DNA from: Leucobacter chironomi DSM 19883
GTDB taxonomy: Bacteria; Actinomycetota; Actinomycetes; Actinomycetales; Microbacteriaceae
Assembly (NCBI RefSeq): GCF_000421845.1
Contig: NZ_ATXU01000008.1
Coordinates: 62,001-126,000, forward strand
Length of the DNA: 64,000 bases
Reading direction: 5' to 3'
Part shown: in pieces, positions 20,848-29,527 of the stretch
Numbering within the stretch: position 1 is the first letter of the stretch
Layout of the letters: the number at the start of each line of letters is the position of its first letter
The notes under the pieces: generated by a model
What the model saw: the letters and a program-made list of their open reading frames with translations, nothing else
Database searches by the model: none
What the model was told of the DNA's origin: nothing
Program-made: the position numbers and the translations under genes

Positions 20848-22293
20848 CTAGGCGGCGGCGCAGGAGGCGAGCGCGGCGAGGATCGGGGCCGCTTTGAGGT
20901 GCTTCTCGGCGGTCTCGCGCTGCGGATCGGAGTCGGCGGTGATCCCGCCGCCCGCGCCCACGAGCGCCACGCACGTGCCCGCGCCGCCGCGCAGCTCGAC
21001 GCTGCGGATCGTCATGGCGAGCTCGGCGTCCCCGCCATCGTCGACCCACCCGAAGCAGCCCGAGTAGAGCCCGCGCGGCGCCCCTTCGAGCGCGCGCAGG
21101 ATCTCGACCGCGCGCCGCTTCGGCGCACCCGTCATCGATCCGCCCGGGAAGCAGGCCTCGACCGCGTCGAAGATGTCGCGGTCGGCGCGCAGTCGGCCGC
21201 CGACCGTGCTCACGAGCTGGTGCACGTGCGGGTGGGTTTCGACCCGCAGGAAGCCCTCGACCCCCACCGATCCGAGCTCGCACACCCGGCTGAGGTCGTT
21301 GCGCATGAGGTCGACGATCATGAGGTTCTCGGCCCGCTCCTTCGGGTCGTTCGCGAGCTGCGCGGCGAGGGCGGTGTCGGCCTCGGGCGTCGCGCCGCGA
21401 GGCCGGGTGCCCTTGATCGGGTGGGTGACGATGCGTCGCGCCCGCGCGCTCAGGAAGCGTTCGGGGCTCGCGCTCACGAGTGCCCGCTCCCCCGCGACGA
21501 TGACCCCGCCGCGCACTGCGCCGCCGCCCTGCCGCAGCCGCAGGTAGAGGTCGAACGGGTCGAATTCGCCGCGCGCCTGAGCGGTGTCGGTGAGGCACAG
21601 CACGTAGGCATCGCCGTCGCGGATGGCGGATCGGCACGCCTCGACCTCCGCGGCGTAGTCGGCGTCGGTGCGTCGCCACGCCGGCGCGCCGGCACCCGCA
21701 GGGGAAGGCCCGGCGCGCTCAGCCGAGCGCCTGCCAGCCAGCGCCGTCGCTGCATCGGGGTTCCCCGGTGTTGCGGAGAGATCGGGGGCTTCGGCTCCGA
21801 ACGACTGGATGGATCCGAGATGCGGATCGAGCAGCGCGGCGAGCTCGGCCGCGTCGCCCCTCAGTCGCGAGGTGCCGCGATCATGGTCGATCTCCAGCAC
21901 GCCGTCGAGACGCAGCGCGAAGGCGGGCGCCGTCGTCTCTGCGGACCTCGTCGATGTTTCGGAGCGATCAGCGCTTTCTGCTCCGAAACACCGGAGAGAT
22001 CCGACGTCGGCGTCGAGCAGCGCCACACCGAACTCGTAGCTCAGCGCCACGGCCCAGCCGGATTGCAGGCCGGGCACCGCAGCGACCCCCGGTGCGGCTC
22101 GCAGCCCGGCCAGGAACTCGCGTTCCAGACCGGTCTCGGCGATCCGCATCTCGGACGCCACCCCGAGATAGCTCACCCGGGGTTCTCCCGGGGCCGCAGC
22201 CGCCCCGTCGAACCAGGCCCAGGGCCGGCCGCTCGCGGCGAGCACGCGCGCGATCTCCGCCGCGTCGCTCGGCCAGGCCTGTCTCCCCGTCAC
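20848..22293 (-). CDS. pabB: Aminodeoxychorismate synthase component I-type chorismate-binding enzyme
   Basis: A 481-residue protein of the anthranilate/para-aminobenzoate synthase family. PIKGT at residues 292-296 is the PabB form of the active-site motif (the Lys forms the covalent intermediate; TrpE has PIAGT). ENLMIVDLMRNDLSRV and FPGGSMTGAPKRRA complete the chorismate site. It makes 4-amino-4-deoxychorismate from chorismate and ammonia for folate. Residues 99-175 contain two copies of an FGAExxDxSxT segment, not part of the usual fold. The GTG start has TAGGGT 6 nt upstream. No glutamine amidotransferase partner (pabA) is adjacent. Confidence 0.88.
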   Translation of the reverse strand: MTGRQAWPSDAAEIARVLAASGRPWAWFDGAAAAPGEPRVSYLGVASEMRIAETGLEREFLAGLRAAPGVAAVPGLQSGWAVALSYEFGVALLDADVGSLRCFGAESADRSETSTRSAETTAPAFALRLDGVLEIDHDRGTSRLRGDAAELAALLDPHLGSIQSFGAEAPDLSATPGNPDAATALAGRRSAERAGPSPAGAGAPAWRRTDADYAAEVEACRSAIRDGDAYVLCLTDTAQARGEFDPFDLYLRLRQGGGAVRGGVIVAGERALVSASPERFLSARARRIVTHPIKGTRPRGATPEADTALAAQLANDPKERAENLMIVDLMRNDLSRVCELGSVGVEGFLRVETHPHVHQLVSTVGGRLRADRDIFDAVEACFPGGSMTGAPKRRAVEILRALEGAPRGLYSGCFGWVDDGGDAELAMTIRSVELRGGAGTCVALVGAGGGITADSDPQRETAEKHLKAAPILAALASCAAA

Positions 22294-22299
22294 CCGACC

Positions 22300-22305
22300 A
22301 CCCTA
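22300..22305 (-). promoter_or_regulatory. -10 box of pabB (leaderless promoter)
   Basis: TAGGGT on the minus strand, 6 nt before the GTG start. Confidence 0.55.
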
Positions 22306-22349
22306 CCGAGCAAGGACAGCGGATCAGGCTGCGACCGACGACGCGCCAA

Positions 22350-22394
22350 CGGATCGGCGGTTGGCGGATCGGCGGTTGGCGGATCACCGGCGGG
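22350..22394 (+). repeat. Three 15-bp tandem units ending at the pabC -10 box
   Basis: Two identical copies of CGGATCGGCGGTTGG (22350-22364, 22365-22379) and a degenerate third (22380-22394). The third copy ends at the base before TAGGGT, so the repeat forms the spacer and -35 zone of the pabC promoter. Confidence 0.75.
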
Positions 22395-22400
22395 TAGGGT
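22395..22400 (+). promoter_or_regulatory. -10 box of the aminotransferase IV gene (leaderless promoter)
   Basis: TAGGGT exactly 6 nt before GTG 22407. It is the mirror image of the pabB promoter across the divergent gap. Confidence 0.55.
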
Positions 22401-22406
22401 GGGCGC

Positions 22407-23213
22407 GTGAGCGCAGCATCGACCCGACGGCTCATCGTCGCCGACTCCTTCCGAGTGCGCGCGAACCCGCGCACGGCTGCCGCCGAGGTGCGCGGGCTGG
22501 CCGATCACCTCCGCCGGTTCCGATTCTCGGCGCTCGGGCAGCTGCCCGGTGCAGACACACGGGCGCGCATCGACGTCTTCCTCGATGAGGCGGTCGACCG
22601 CATCGCGGAGTACGGCGAGGGTTTCCCCCGCCTCGAACTCTGGGAGGCCGAGCACGCCGGCGGCGACGCGGAACTCTCGCTCTCGCTGCGGCCGCTGCCC
22701 GAGCTGCGCGACACGATCGAGCTGCGGTCGGCCCCGGGTGTGCTCCTCGATCACCCCGAGCGCAAAGGCCCGAACATCTCGCGCCTCGCCGAGCTGAACC
22801 GCCGGCTCGGCGCAGAGGCGCTGCTGCTCGACGGGGCGGGACGCGCGGTCGTCGAGGGCGCGACGACGAGCCTGATCTGGTGGGGCGACGCCGGCGACTC
22901 CTCCGGCCGCTTCGTCGCCGACGCGCGGGCGAAGGGGCGCGCGAACCGGGTGCCGTCCGTGACCGAGGGCCTGCTGCGGCGGGCCGCCGACGCGCGTCTC
23001 GTGAGGCGCAAGCCTGAGCGACAGAGCGGCTCCCTGTCGCCGGCCACGCCGACGGTGGCGGAACTCGCGGGCGCCGAGGTCTGGGCGGTGAACGCGCTGC
23101 ACGGCATCCGCGTCGTCACGAGCATCGACGGTGTGCCGCAGGCCGCGCCCGAGGAGCGCCGCCTGCGCTGGTTCCGCGAGGCCCTCAACCGCTGCTGGCA
23201 CCCGCTGGGTTGA
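22407..23213 (+). CDS. Aminotransferase class IV protein (PabC-like aminodeoxychorismate lyase candidate)
   Basis: A 268-residue fold-type IV PLP enzyme. RKGPNISRL carries the likely PLP-binding lysine (about residue 119), and AEALLLDGAGRAVVEGATTSLIWW matches the class IV core (normally DxxGxVxEGxxxNxF). The asparagine of that core is Ser here. Divergence from a pabB-type gene makes 4-amino-4-deoxychorismate lyase the most likely role, releasing p-aminobenzoate and pyruvate; substrate specificity is not proven by the sequence. Leaderless GTG start. Confidence 0.8.
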   Translation: MSAASTRRLIVADSFRVRANPRTAAAEVRGLADHLRRFRFSALGQLPGADTRARIDVFLDEAVDRIAEYGEGFPRLELWEAEHAGGDAELSLSLRPLPELRDTIELRSAPGVLLDHPERKGPNISRLAELNRRLGAEALLLDGAGRAVVEGATTSLIWWGDAGDSSGRFVADARAKGRANRVPSVTEGLLRRAADARLVRRKPERQSGSLSPATPTVAELAGAEVWAVNALHGIRVVTSIDGVPQAAPEERRLRWFREALNRCWHPLG

Positions 23214-23234
23214 CCCCGGGGCCGGGTCGCCAGC

Positions 23235-24902
23235 TCAGAGGGCGAGTCGGCGTGCCGCGACACCCGCGGGCAGTTCGGTGTGGGTGATGAGGACCACGGC
23301 CCGGTCGGCGGGCACCGCGCCCAGCAGCTCGGTCAGGAGCCGATCCGCGAGCTCGCGGTCCACCCCGGCAGTGGGTTCGTCGAGCACCACCACGGGGAAG
23401 TCGGCCAGGATCGCTCGCGCGAGCGCGATCCGCTGCGCCTGCCCGCCCGACACGAGCGCACCGTGCTCGCCCACCGCGGCGTCGAGCCCGCCCCGCTCCC
23501 GCGCCCAGGCTCCGAGGCCCACCCGGTCGAGCGCGGTCATGATCTCGTCGTCGCTCGCGGTGTCGCGGGCGAACTTCAGGTTCTGCCGCAGATCGGCATC
23601 GAAGAGGTGCGGGGTCTGCTCGCAGAGGCCGACCGTGCGGCGCACCTCGGCGATCGGCAGCTCCCGCGCCTCGACGCCGCGCAGCCGGTAGCCGCCGCGG
23701 TACTCGAGGAAGCGCACGAGCGCGAGGGCGAGCGTGCTCTTGCCTGCGCCGCTCTCGCCGGTCACCACGAGCGTCTCGCCGGCGTGCAGTTCGAAGCCGA
23801 CACCGGCGACCGCGTCGCGCGCGGCACCGGGATGCCGCACGGCGAGGTCGCGCACTGCGATGAGGGGGGCGGCCGGCACCGGCTCGGGCACACGAGCAGA
23901 AGCAGCATCGACGGGGATCTCCGCGGGCAGCGCCGTCTCGGTGAGCACGGCGACCCGGTCGGCGCTCGCCCGCACCGCCCGGCGGGCAGCGAGCGCGGCA
24001 GGCACCTGCGCGAAGACCTCGAAGACGGCCGCCGGCACCACGACCACGGCGGCGAAGAGCGGGGCCGTCAGCTCCGAACCGAGCGCGGGCAGCAGCGCGA
24101 CGAGCAGCAGCAGCGACGCGAGGCCCGCCCCGAGCGACAGCAGCCCGCCGGTGAGGCCGGCGGCGCGCGCCCGGCGCAGCTGCACGCGCGACAGGCGCGC
24201 CTCCGCCGCGGCGATGCGCTCGCGCTGCATGCCGGTCGCGCTGAAGGCGGCGAGCACCTCGGCCGAGGCGAAGCGTTCGAGCAGCGCATCGACGAGGCCG
24301 GCGCGGGCGGCGCTGAGCTCGCGGTCGTCGGCCCCCGCGAACCGTTCCCCGAGGTACGCCGCGAGGGCGCCCGCGATGAGCAGCACCGCGCAGAGAATCA
24401 GCGCCGCGACAGGCGAGACGAAGGCGATGAACAGCAGGCTGAGCAGCACCACGACCCCGCTCACCATGAGCGGCTGGCGCACGCGCAGCGGCTCGTCCTG
24501 CAGCTGATCCACGTCGTCGACGAACGCGGCGAGCACCTCGCCGCGCCGATGCGACTCGATGGCGCCCGGCACGCGGGGCACGAGCGCGTCGAAGGTCTGC
24601 GCGCGCAGCGTCGCGAGCTGCGTCAACGCCGCGTCGTGGCTGAAGAGCCGCTCGGTGTACCGAAAGGCGGCGCGTCCGATCGCGAGCGCGCGCACGCCCA
24701 CGATCGCGAAGGTGAGATGCAGGATGGGCGGTTGCTCGCCCGCCCGCACGATCAGCCACATGCTGAGGCCGAGCAGGCCGACGACGCAGGCGTCGGCGAG
24801 CACGCCCAGCAGGGTGCCGGGGGTTCGGCGGCGGGGCGCCGGCATCGCGCGCGCGAGCACGGCTCGGCGCGGCGTCTCGCTCGCGGCGGTGCGGCGGATC
24901 AT
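23235..24902 (-). CDS. cydC: Thiol reductant ABC exporter subunit CydC
   Basis: A 555-residue half-transporter: an ABC membrane domain (LLGLSMWLIVRAGEQPP, the CydC-specific start region) and an NTPase domain with Walker A GESGAGKST, signature LVSGGQAQR and Walker B FPVVVLDEP. With CydD it exports glutathione or cysteine-type thiols needed to assemble cytochrome bd. The ATG overlaps the cydD stop by 4 nt (ATGA). A very long open frame covering both genes is read-through of another frame. Confidence 0.92.
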   Translation of the reverse strand: MIRRTAASETPRRAVLARAMPAPRRRTPGTLLGVLADACVVGLLGLSMWLIVRAGEQPPILHLTFAIVGVRALAIGRAAFRYTERLFSHDAALTQLATLRAQTFDALVPRVPGAIESHRRGEVLAAFVDDVDQLQDEPLRVRQPLMVSGVVVLLSLLFIAFVSPVAALILCAVLLIAGALAAYLGERFAGADDRELSAARAGLVDALLERFASAEVLAAFSATGMQRERIAAAEARLSRVQLRRARAAGLTGGLLSLGAGLASLLLLVALLPALGSELTAPLFAAVVVVPAAVFEVFAQVPAALAARRAVRASADRVAVLTETALPAEIPVDAASARVPEPVPAAPLIAVRDLAVRHPGAARDAVAGVGFELHAGETLVVTGESGAGKSTLALALVRFLEYRGGYRLRGVEARELPIAEVRRTVGLCEQTPHLFDADLRQNLKFARDTASDDEIMTALDRVGLGAWARERGGLDAAVGEHGALVSGGQAQRIALARAILADFPVVVLDEPTAGVDRELADRLLTELLGAVPADRAVVLITHTELPAGVAARRLAL

Positions 24903-26587
24903 GCGCCCTCCTCCTGCCCGGTCGCGGTGGTGCCGCCGACAGCGCCCGACGCGCCGAGCGCGGCGGCGGGTTCGACGCGCACCACCCGGTCGGCCGCCGC
25001 GAGCACGGCGGGCCGGTGGCTCACCACGAGCACGGCGCGGCCGGCCTGTGCTTCTTCGCGCAGCGCGCGGCAGACGAGTGCCTCGTTCTCGGCGTCGAGC
25101 GCCGATGTCGGCTCGTCGAGCAGCAGCAGCGCAGCGTCGCGGCTCCAGGCGCGGTAGAGGCAGCGGGCGATCGCGACGCGCTGCGCCTGCCCGCCGGAGA
25201 GCCCGGCACCGGTGGCCCCGAGCTGGGTTTCCGGGTCGAGGCCGGCGAGGCCGACCGCCGCGAGAGCGCGCTGCACGAGCGCCGCATCGGGGAGAGAGTC
25301 CCCCAGGGCCACATTCTCGGAGAGGCTGCCCTGCAGCAGGCCGGGCCGCTGCCCCGACCAGGCGACCTCGGCCGGCCGCGCGATCCGCCCCTCCTCGGGA
25401 GCGATGAAGCCGAGCAGGGCCGCGATCAGCGTCGATTTCCCGGCGCCCGAGGGCCCCGCGATCCCCACCACTTCGCCTGGGGCCGCGCTCAGGGTCACCG
25501 GCCCCGCAACGCGACGCCCGCCGCGGGAGAGCACCACGGCGTCGACGAGCACCCCCTCCCCCGCGTCGACGGCGGACACCCGGGCGTCTGCGCCGCGCTC
25601 GATGAGGTCGAACACCTGGGTCGAGGCGGCGAGCCCCTCGGTCGAAGCATGGAAGGCGGCGCCCACCTGTCGGATGGGGATGAACACCTCGGGCAGCAGC
25701 AGCAGCACGAACAGGCCGAGCGCGAGCGGGAAGGCGCCGTCGACGAGGCGGGTGCCCACCGTCACCGCGACGAGCGCGATGGAGAAGGTACCGGCAAGGT
25801 CGAGCACGAAGCCCGACAGGAACGTGACGCGCAGCACCTTCATGGTGCGCGAGCGGTACTCGTCGGTCTCGCGGGCGATGCGGGCCGACTGGCGCCCCTC
25901 GCGACCGAAGATCTTGAGCGTCGCAAGCCCCGACACCGCGTCGAGGAACGAGCTCGACAGCCGCTGCAGCTGCGCCCACTGACGATCCTGCACGGCCTGC
26001 GTGGCGAGCCCGATGAGGATCATGAAGACGGGGATCACCGGGAAGACGATGAGCACGACGACACCGCTCACCGGATCGGCGAGCAGCACCGCGAGCACCA
26101 GCAGCGGCGTCGCGACCGCGGTGAGGATGAGCTGGGGCACGTACGCCGAGAAGTAGCCGTCGAGTGCGTCGAGGCCGCGCCCCAGCACGGTCGCCTGCTC
26201 GGCGTCGGAGGGACCCTCGCGCAACGGCGACGACGCGTCGAGCGCGTCGAGGGCTGCCGCGCGCAGCTGCGACTTGACCTGCACGGCTCCGCGGGCCGCC
26301 ACCGCATCCATGCCCCACGACGCGGCGGACCGGATGCAGAGCGCGGCCAGCGCGCCGAGCAGCAGCCGCGGCAGTTGCTCGGGCGGCAGCGCGCCCTCCG
26401 ATACGCGGCCGGCTGCCCCGCCGAGACCGCCCAGCACCGGCAGCACCGCCACGGCGAGCGCCTGGGCCAGTAGCCAGCTCCAGGCGAGGATCGCGAGCGT
26501 GCGGAGAGCGCCCAGCCCCGCCCCGATCAGCAGCACGCCGCGGGCGGCGCGGGCGTGGCGGAGCAGCCTCGGATCGAGTGGTTTCAC
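24899..26587 (-). CDS. cydD: Thiol reductant ABC exporter subunit CydD
   Basis: A 562-residue half-transporter. The membrane domain contains FPVIPVFMILIGLATQ and QLQRLSSSFLDAVSGLATLKIFGR, typical of CydD. The NTPase has GPSGAGKST, LSGGQAQRVAIAR and LLLLDEPTSALD. GTG 26587 has AGGAA at correct spacing and begins VKPLDPRLLRHARAARG; an upstream ATG would add 48 residues of unrelated sequence. It lies 189 bp after cydB in the same direction. That gap shows no clear promoter to me. Confidence 0.92.
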   Translation of the reverse strand: MKPLDPRLLRHARAARGVLLIGAGLGALRTLAILAWSWLLAQALAVAVLPVLGGLGGAAGRVSEGALPPEQLPRLLLGALAALCIRSAASWGMDAVAARGAVQVKSQLRAAALDALDASSPLREGPSDAEQATVLGRGLDALDGYFSAYVPQLILTAVATPLLVLAVLLADPVSGVVVLIVFPVIPVFMILIGLATQAVQDRQWAQLQRLSSSFLDAVSGLATLKIFGREGRQSARIARETDEYRSRTMKVLRVTFLSGFVLDLAGTFSIALVAVTVGTRLVDGAFPLALGLFVLLLLPEVFIPIRQVGAAFHASTEGLAASTQVFDLIERGADARVSAVDAGEGVLVDAVVLSRGGRRVAGPVTLSAAPGEVVGIAGPSGAGKSTLIAALLGFIAPEEGRIARPAEVAWSGQRPGLLQGSLSENVALGDSLPDAALVQRALAAVGLAGLDPETQLGATGAGLSGGQAQRVAIARCLYRAWSRDAALLLLDEPTSALDAENEALVCRALREEAQAGRAVLVVSHRPAVLAAADRVVRVEPAAALGASGAVGGTTATGQEEGA

Positions 26588-26776
26588 GGGGTTCCTGTGG
26601 GTTCGTTCGTGGGTTCGTTCGGGCGGGGCGGCGGCGAGCGGTCTCCGGGTCGCCAACGGCAGTCTAGGGCAGTTCGGCGCCTCACATCTGATGAGCGATT
26701 CAGACGCCGTGTGCGACGGCGGGCGCCGCATCGCCGAAGCGACACGACGCCCGCCGCTCTGCCGAACCGGTGCGGG

Positions 26777-27805
26777 TCAGTGCGCGCCCGCGGTGATCGT
26801 CTCCCGGGTGAGCCGCTTGCGGAACACCCAGTACGTCCACGCCTGGTAGGCGAGCACGAGCGGCAGGGTGAACACCGCCACCCAGGTCATCAGCTCGAGC
26901 GTCTTGTGCGAGCTCGCCGCCCCCTCGATCGACATCGAGAACGCGGGATCGATCGTCGAGTACATGAGGTACGGGTAGAGGGCGGAGAAGATGGTCAGCA
27001 GCGCGAACGCGATGCCGACCGCGTTGCCCGTGAACGCCCACCCCTCGCGACCGGCGAGGTTCGCTACGAAGCCGCCGATGAGGGCGAGTGCGGCGATCGC
27101 GGCGCAGGTGACGATGAGCCAGAGCAGCTCGTGGTCGAGGTGCATCACGATGGTCCACACGAGGAACACGGCGCCGGCGAGGATCGCGCCGATCCCCACC
27201 TTCGTTGCGAGCGCACGCGCCCGCTCGCGCATGTCGCCCGTGGTCTTCAACGAGATGAAGACGAGACCGTGCGTGAACGTGACGAGCACCATGACGACGC
27301 CGCCGAGCAGCCCGTAGGGGTTGAGCAGCGTGAGCAGCGTGCCCTCGTAGATCCAGCCGCCGTTGGGCAGCAGGCCGATCGGCAGGCCCTGCACGAGGTT
27401 CGCGAACGCGACGCCCCAGAGCAGCGGCGGCACGACGGAGCCCCAGACGATGAACTGGTCGAACCAGCGCGTCCACTGCTCGCCCTTGCCCTGATGCCGG
27501 TACTCGAAGGAGACGCCGCGCAGGATCAGGGCGACCAGGATCAGCAGCAGGGCCAGGTAGAAGCCCGAGAACATCGTCGCGTACCACTCCGGGAACGCGG
27601 CGAACAGCGAGGCGCCGGCCACGATGAGCCAGGTCTCGTTGAGGTCCCAGACCGGGCCGATCGTGTTGATGATGAGTCGGCGATCCGTGTTGTCCTTGCC
27701 GAGGAATGGCAGGGCCATGCCCACGCCGAAGTCGAAGCCGTCGAGCACGAAGTACCCGATGAGCATGACGCCGACGATGAGGAACCAGAGTGTGGTGAGT
27801 TCCAT
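26777..27805 (-). CDS. cydB: Cytochrome bd ubiquinol/menaquinol oxidase subunit II
   Basis: A 342-residue membrane protein with about eight or nine helices. The conserved opening LWFLIVGVMLIGYFVLDGFDFGVGMALPFL is present, followed by ETWLIVAGASLFAAFPEWYA. It pairs with CydA in the high-affinity terminal oxidase. It starts 13 nt after cydA stop, so it is co-transcribed. Confidence 0.96.
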   Translation of the reverse strand: MELTTLWFLIVGVMLIGYFVLDGFDFGVGMALPFLGKDNTDRRLIINTIGPVWDLNETWLIVAGASLFAAFPEWYATMFSGFYLALLLILVALILRGVSFEYRHQGKGEQWTRWFDQFIVWGSVVPPLLWGVAFANLVQGLPIGLLPNGGWIYEGTLLTLLNPYGLLGGVVMVLVTFTHGLVFISLKTTGDMRERARALATKVGIGAILAGAVFLVWTIVMHLDHELLWLIVTCAAIAALALIGGFVANLAGREGWAFTGNAVGIAFALLTIFSALYPYLMYSTIDPAFSMSIEGAASSHKTLELMTWVAVFTLPLVLAYQAWTYWVFRKRLTRETITAGAH

Positions 27806-27818
27806 GTTTCCGTTCCTC

Positions 27819-29270
27819 CTAGTAGACCGTCGCCAGCTTCTGCTGGTCGGGTTCGCCTTCGCCGTCGGTGCCGCCGCTCATCTCAATCTCGGGCGGCCCG
27901 TCCTTCGCGGCCCGGGTGATGAGCTTGAACTCGAGCACCGCGAGACCGCCGTAGACGAGCGTGAACACGATGAGCGACACGAGCACGGCCCAGCCGGGCA
28001 CGCCGGGCGAGACGCCCTGCTCGGTGGTCATCACGCCGAACACGATCCAGGGCTGACGGCCCATCTCGGTGAAGATCCAGCCCACGAGCGAGGCGAGCAT
28101 CGGGATCGGGGCGGTCCAGATCGCGACCTTCCACACCCACTTGGGCAGATCGGCGTTCTTGCGCGTGATCCAGAGGCCGACGGCCGACACGAGCGCGGCG
28201 AAGGCGCCGAGACCGATCATCCAGCGGAACGCCCAGTAGGTGACCCACACGATGGGCACGAAGTTGCCGTCGCTCGGGCAGGTCAGCGCGCTGTCGGCGC
28301 CGCAGAAGGCGAGCTCGTACTCGGCCTGCAGGTCCCGGATGCCCTCGACGGTGCCGTCGAAGGTGCCGTTGGAGAGGAAGGAGAGCAGGTAGGGGATGCG
28401 GATCGAGAAGATCTCGTGCATCCCATCCGGCGTGCCCCAGCTGAAGATCGAGAACGAGGCGTCGGCGCCGCTCGCGGTGTTGTAGAGGGCCTCGGCCGCG
28501 GCCATCTTCATAGGCTGGGTCTGGGTCATCACCATGCCGAGCTCGTGGCCGGTCAGACCGACGCCGAGGAAGGCGATGATGTTCGTCCACGCGCCGAATC
28601 GCAGCGTCGTGCGCATCTCGTCGACGAACTGGCCGCGCTGCAGGTGCCACGCCGCCACGGCGACCATCACGACGCCTGCGAACATGATCGACGCGAAGAT
28701 GGTGTGCGGGAACTGCGTGAGCGCGACGGGGTTCAGCAGCACGCTGCCGATGCTGTCGAGCTCAGCGCGGCCGCGCTCCTCGTTGATCTCGAAACCGACC
28801 GGGTTCTGCATGAACGCGTTGGCCGCGAGAATGAAGTAGGCCGAGAACACGGTGCCGATCCACACGAACCAGATGGTGAGCACGTGGATCTTCTTCGGCA
28901 GCTTGTCCCAGCCGAAGATCCAGAGACCGATGAAGGTCGCCTCGAAGAAGAAGGCGATGAGCCCCTCCATGGCGAGCGGCGCGCCGAAGATATCACCCAC
29001 GAAGCGGGAGTAGTTCGACCAGTTCATGCCGAACTGGAACTCCTGCACGATGCCGGTGACGACGCCCATCGCGAAGTTGATGAGGAAGATCTTTCCGAAG
29101 AGGCGCGTGAGACGCAGGTACTTCACCTTGCCGGTGCGCACCCAGACGGTCTGCAGAATGGCGACCAGCAGGCTCATGCCGATCGTGAGGGGCACGAAGA
29201 TGAAGTGGTAGAGCGTCGTGAGCCCGAACTGCCATCGGGCGAGCGTCAACGCGTCGAAGAATTCGTTCAT
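27819..29270 (-). CDS. cydA: Cytochrome bd oxidase subunit I
   Basis: A 483-residue membrane protein that holds hemes b558, b595 and d and reduces O2 to water with quinol electrons. The likely b595 ligand His22 is in YHFIFVPLTIG; the b558 ligands are His in AWHLQRG and Met in FRWMIG; the GRQPW signature is present. Its length suggests the short Q-loop form. The mRNA probably starts near 29379, giving a leader of about 109 nt whose 5' end is a GCCGGTC/GACCGGC hairpin. AGGAGCG precedes the ATG. Confidence 0.97.
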   Translation of the reverse strand: MNEFFDALTLARWQFGLTTLYHFIFVPLTIGMSLLVAILQTVWVRTGKVKYLRLTRLFGKIFLINFAMGVVTGIVQEFQFGMNWSNYSRFVGDIFGAPLAMEGLIAFFFEATFIGLWIFGWDKLPKKIHVLTIWFVWIGTVFSAYFILAANAFMQNPVGFEINEERGRAELDSIGSVLLNPVALTQFPHTIFASIMFAGVVMVAVAAWHLQRGQFVDEMRTTLRFGAWTNIIAFLGVGLTGHELGMVMTQTQPMKMAAAEALYNTASGADASFSIFSWGTPDGMHEIFSIRIPYLLSFLSNGTFDGTVEGIRDLQAEYELAFCGADSALTCPSDGNFVPIVWVTYWAFRWMIGLGAFAALVSAVGLWITRKNADLPKWVWKVAIWTAPIPMLASLVGWIFTEMGRQPWIVFGVMTTEQGVSPGVPGWAVLVSLIVFTLVYGGLAVLEFKLITRAAKDGPPEIEMSGGTDGEGEPDQQKLATVY

Positions 29271-29360
29271 GTATCGCTCCTGAACGAAGGAGGCCGCACC
29301 TCACCGAGGAGCGCACTCCCGTAGTGAGATCCGCCACGAGATGTCATTCTCGCCGGAGCT

Positions 29361-29377
29361 GCCGGTCGGCGACCGGC
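29361..29377 (-). promoter_or_regulatory. Hairpin at the 5' end of the cydA leader
   Basis: A 7-bp stem GCCGGTC / GACCGGC with a 3-nt loop, placed right after the predicted transcription start. It may protect the mRNA 5' end; inference. Confidence 0.45.
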
Positions 29378-29385
29378 CACTCCCG

Positions 29386-29391
29386 ATTCTA
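29386..29391 (-). promoter_or_regulatory. -10 box of the cydABDC operon
   Basis: TAGAAT on the minus strand. No good -35 at 16-18 bp is visible (TTGACT lies 22 bp upstream), which fits a promoter that needs an activator. Confidence 0.45.
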
Positions 29392-29421
29392 CTCTTTCTG
29401 TGAGTTTGCTGCGAGTCAATT

Positions 29422-29475
29422 TTGACGTCGAGACAGTTTTCGCTCGACGTCGAAACGCTTTTCTTTCGACGTCGA
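29422..29475. promoter_or_regulatory. Three palindromic 10-mers at exact 22-bp spacing (candidate operator)
   Basis: TTGACGTCGA (29422-29431), TCGACGTCGA (29444-29453) and TCGACGTCGA (29466-29475). The first two units also share a TTTTC tail. The array sits about 43-96 bp upstream of the predicted cydA start and 53-106 bp upstream of the App1 gene start. Spacing of two helical turns puts all copies on one DNA face. Confidence 0.65.
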
Positions 29476-29515
29476 GAGAGGCGCCCCGGCAGGGCTCCAC
29501 CCGCACCACGCCCCC

Positions 29516-29521
29516 TAGACT
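29516..29521 (+). promoter_or_regulatory. -10 box of the App1-type phosphatase gene (leaderless promoter)
   Basis: TAGACT, 6 nt before GTG 29528. Confidence 0.55.
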
Positions 29522-29527
29522 GGTCGG

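Noticed and set aside
23235-26318. A single very large fused protein across cydD and cydC
   Set aside because: The upstream part is cydD read in another frame; cydC has its own ATG overlapping the cydD stop.
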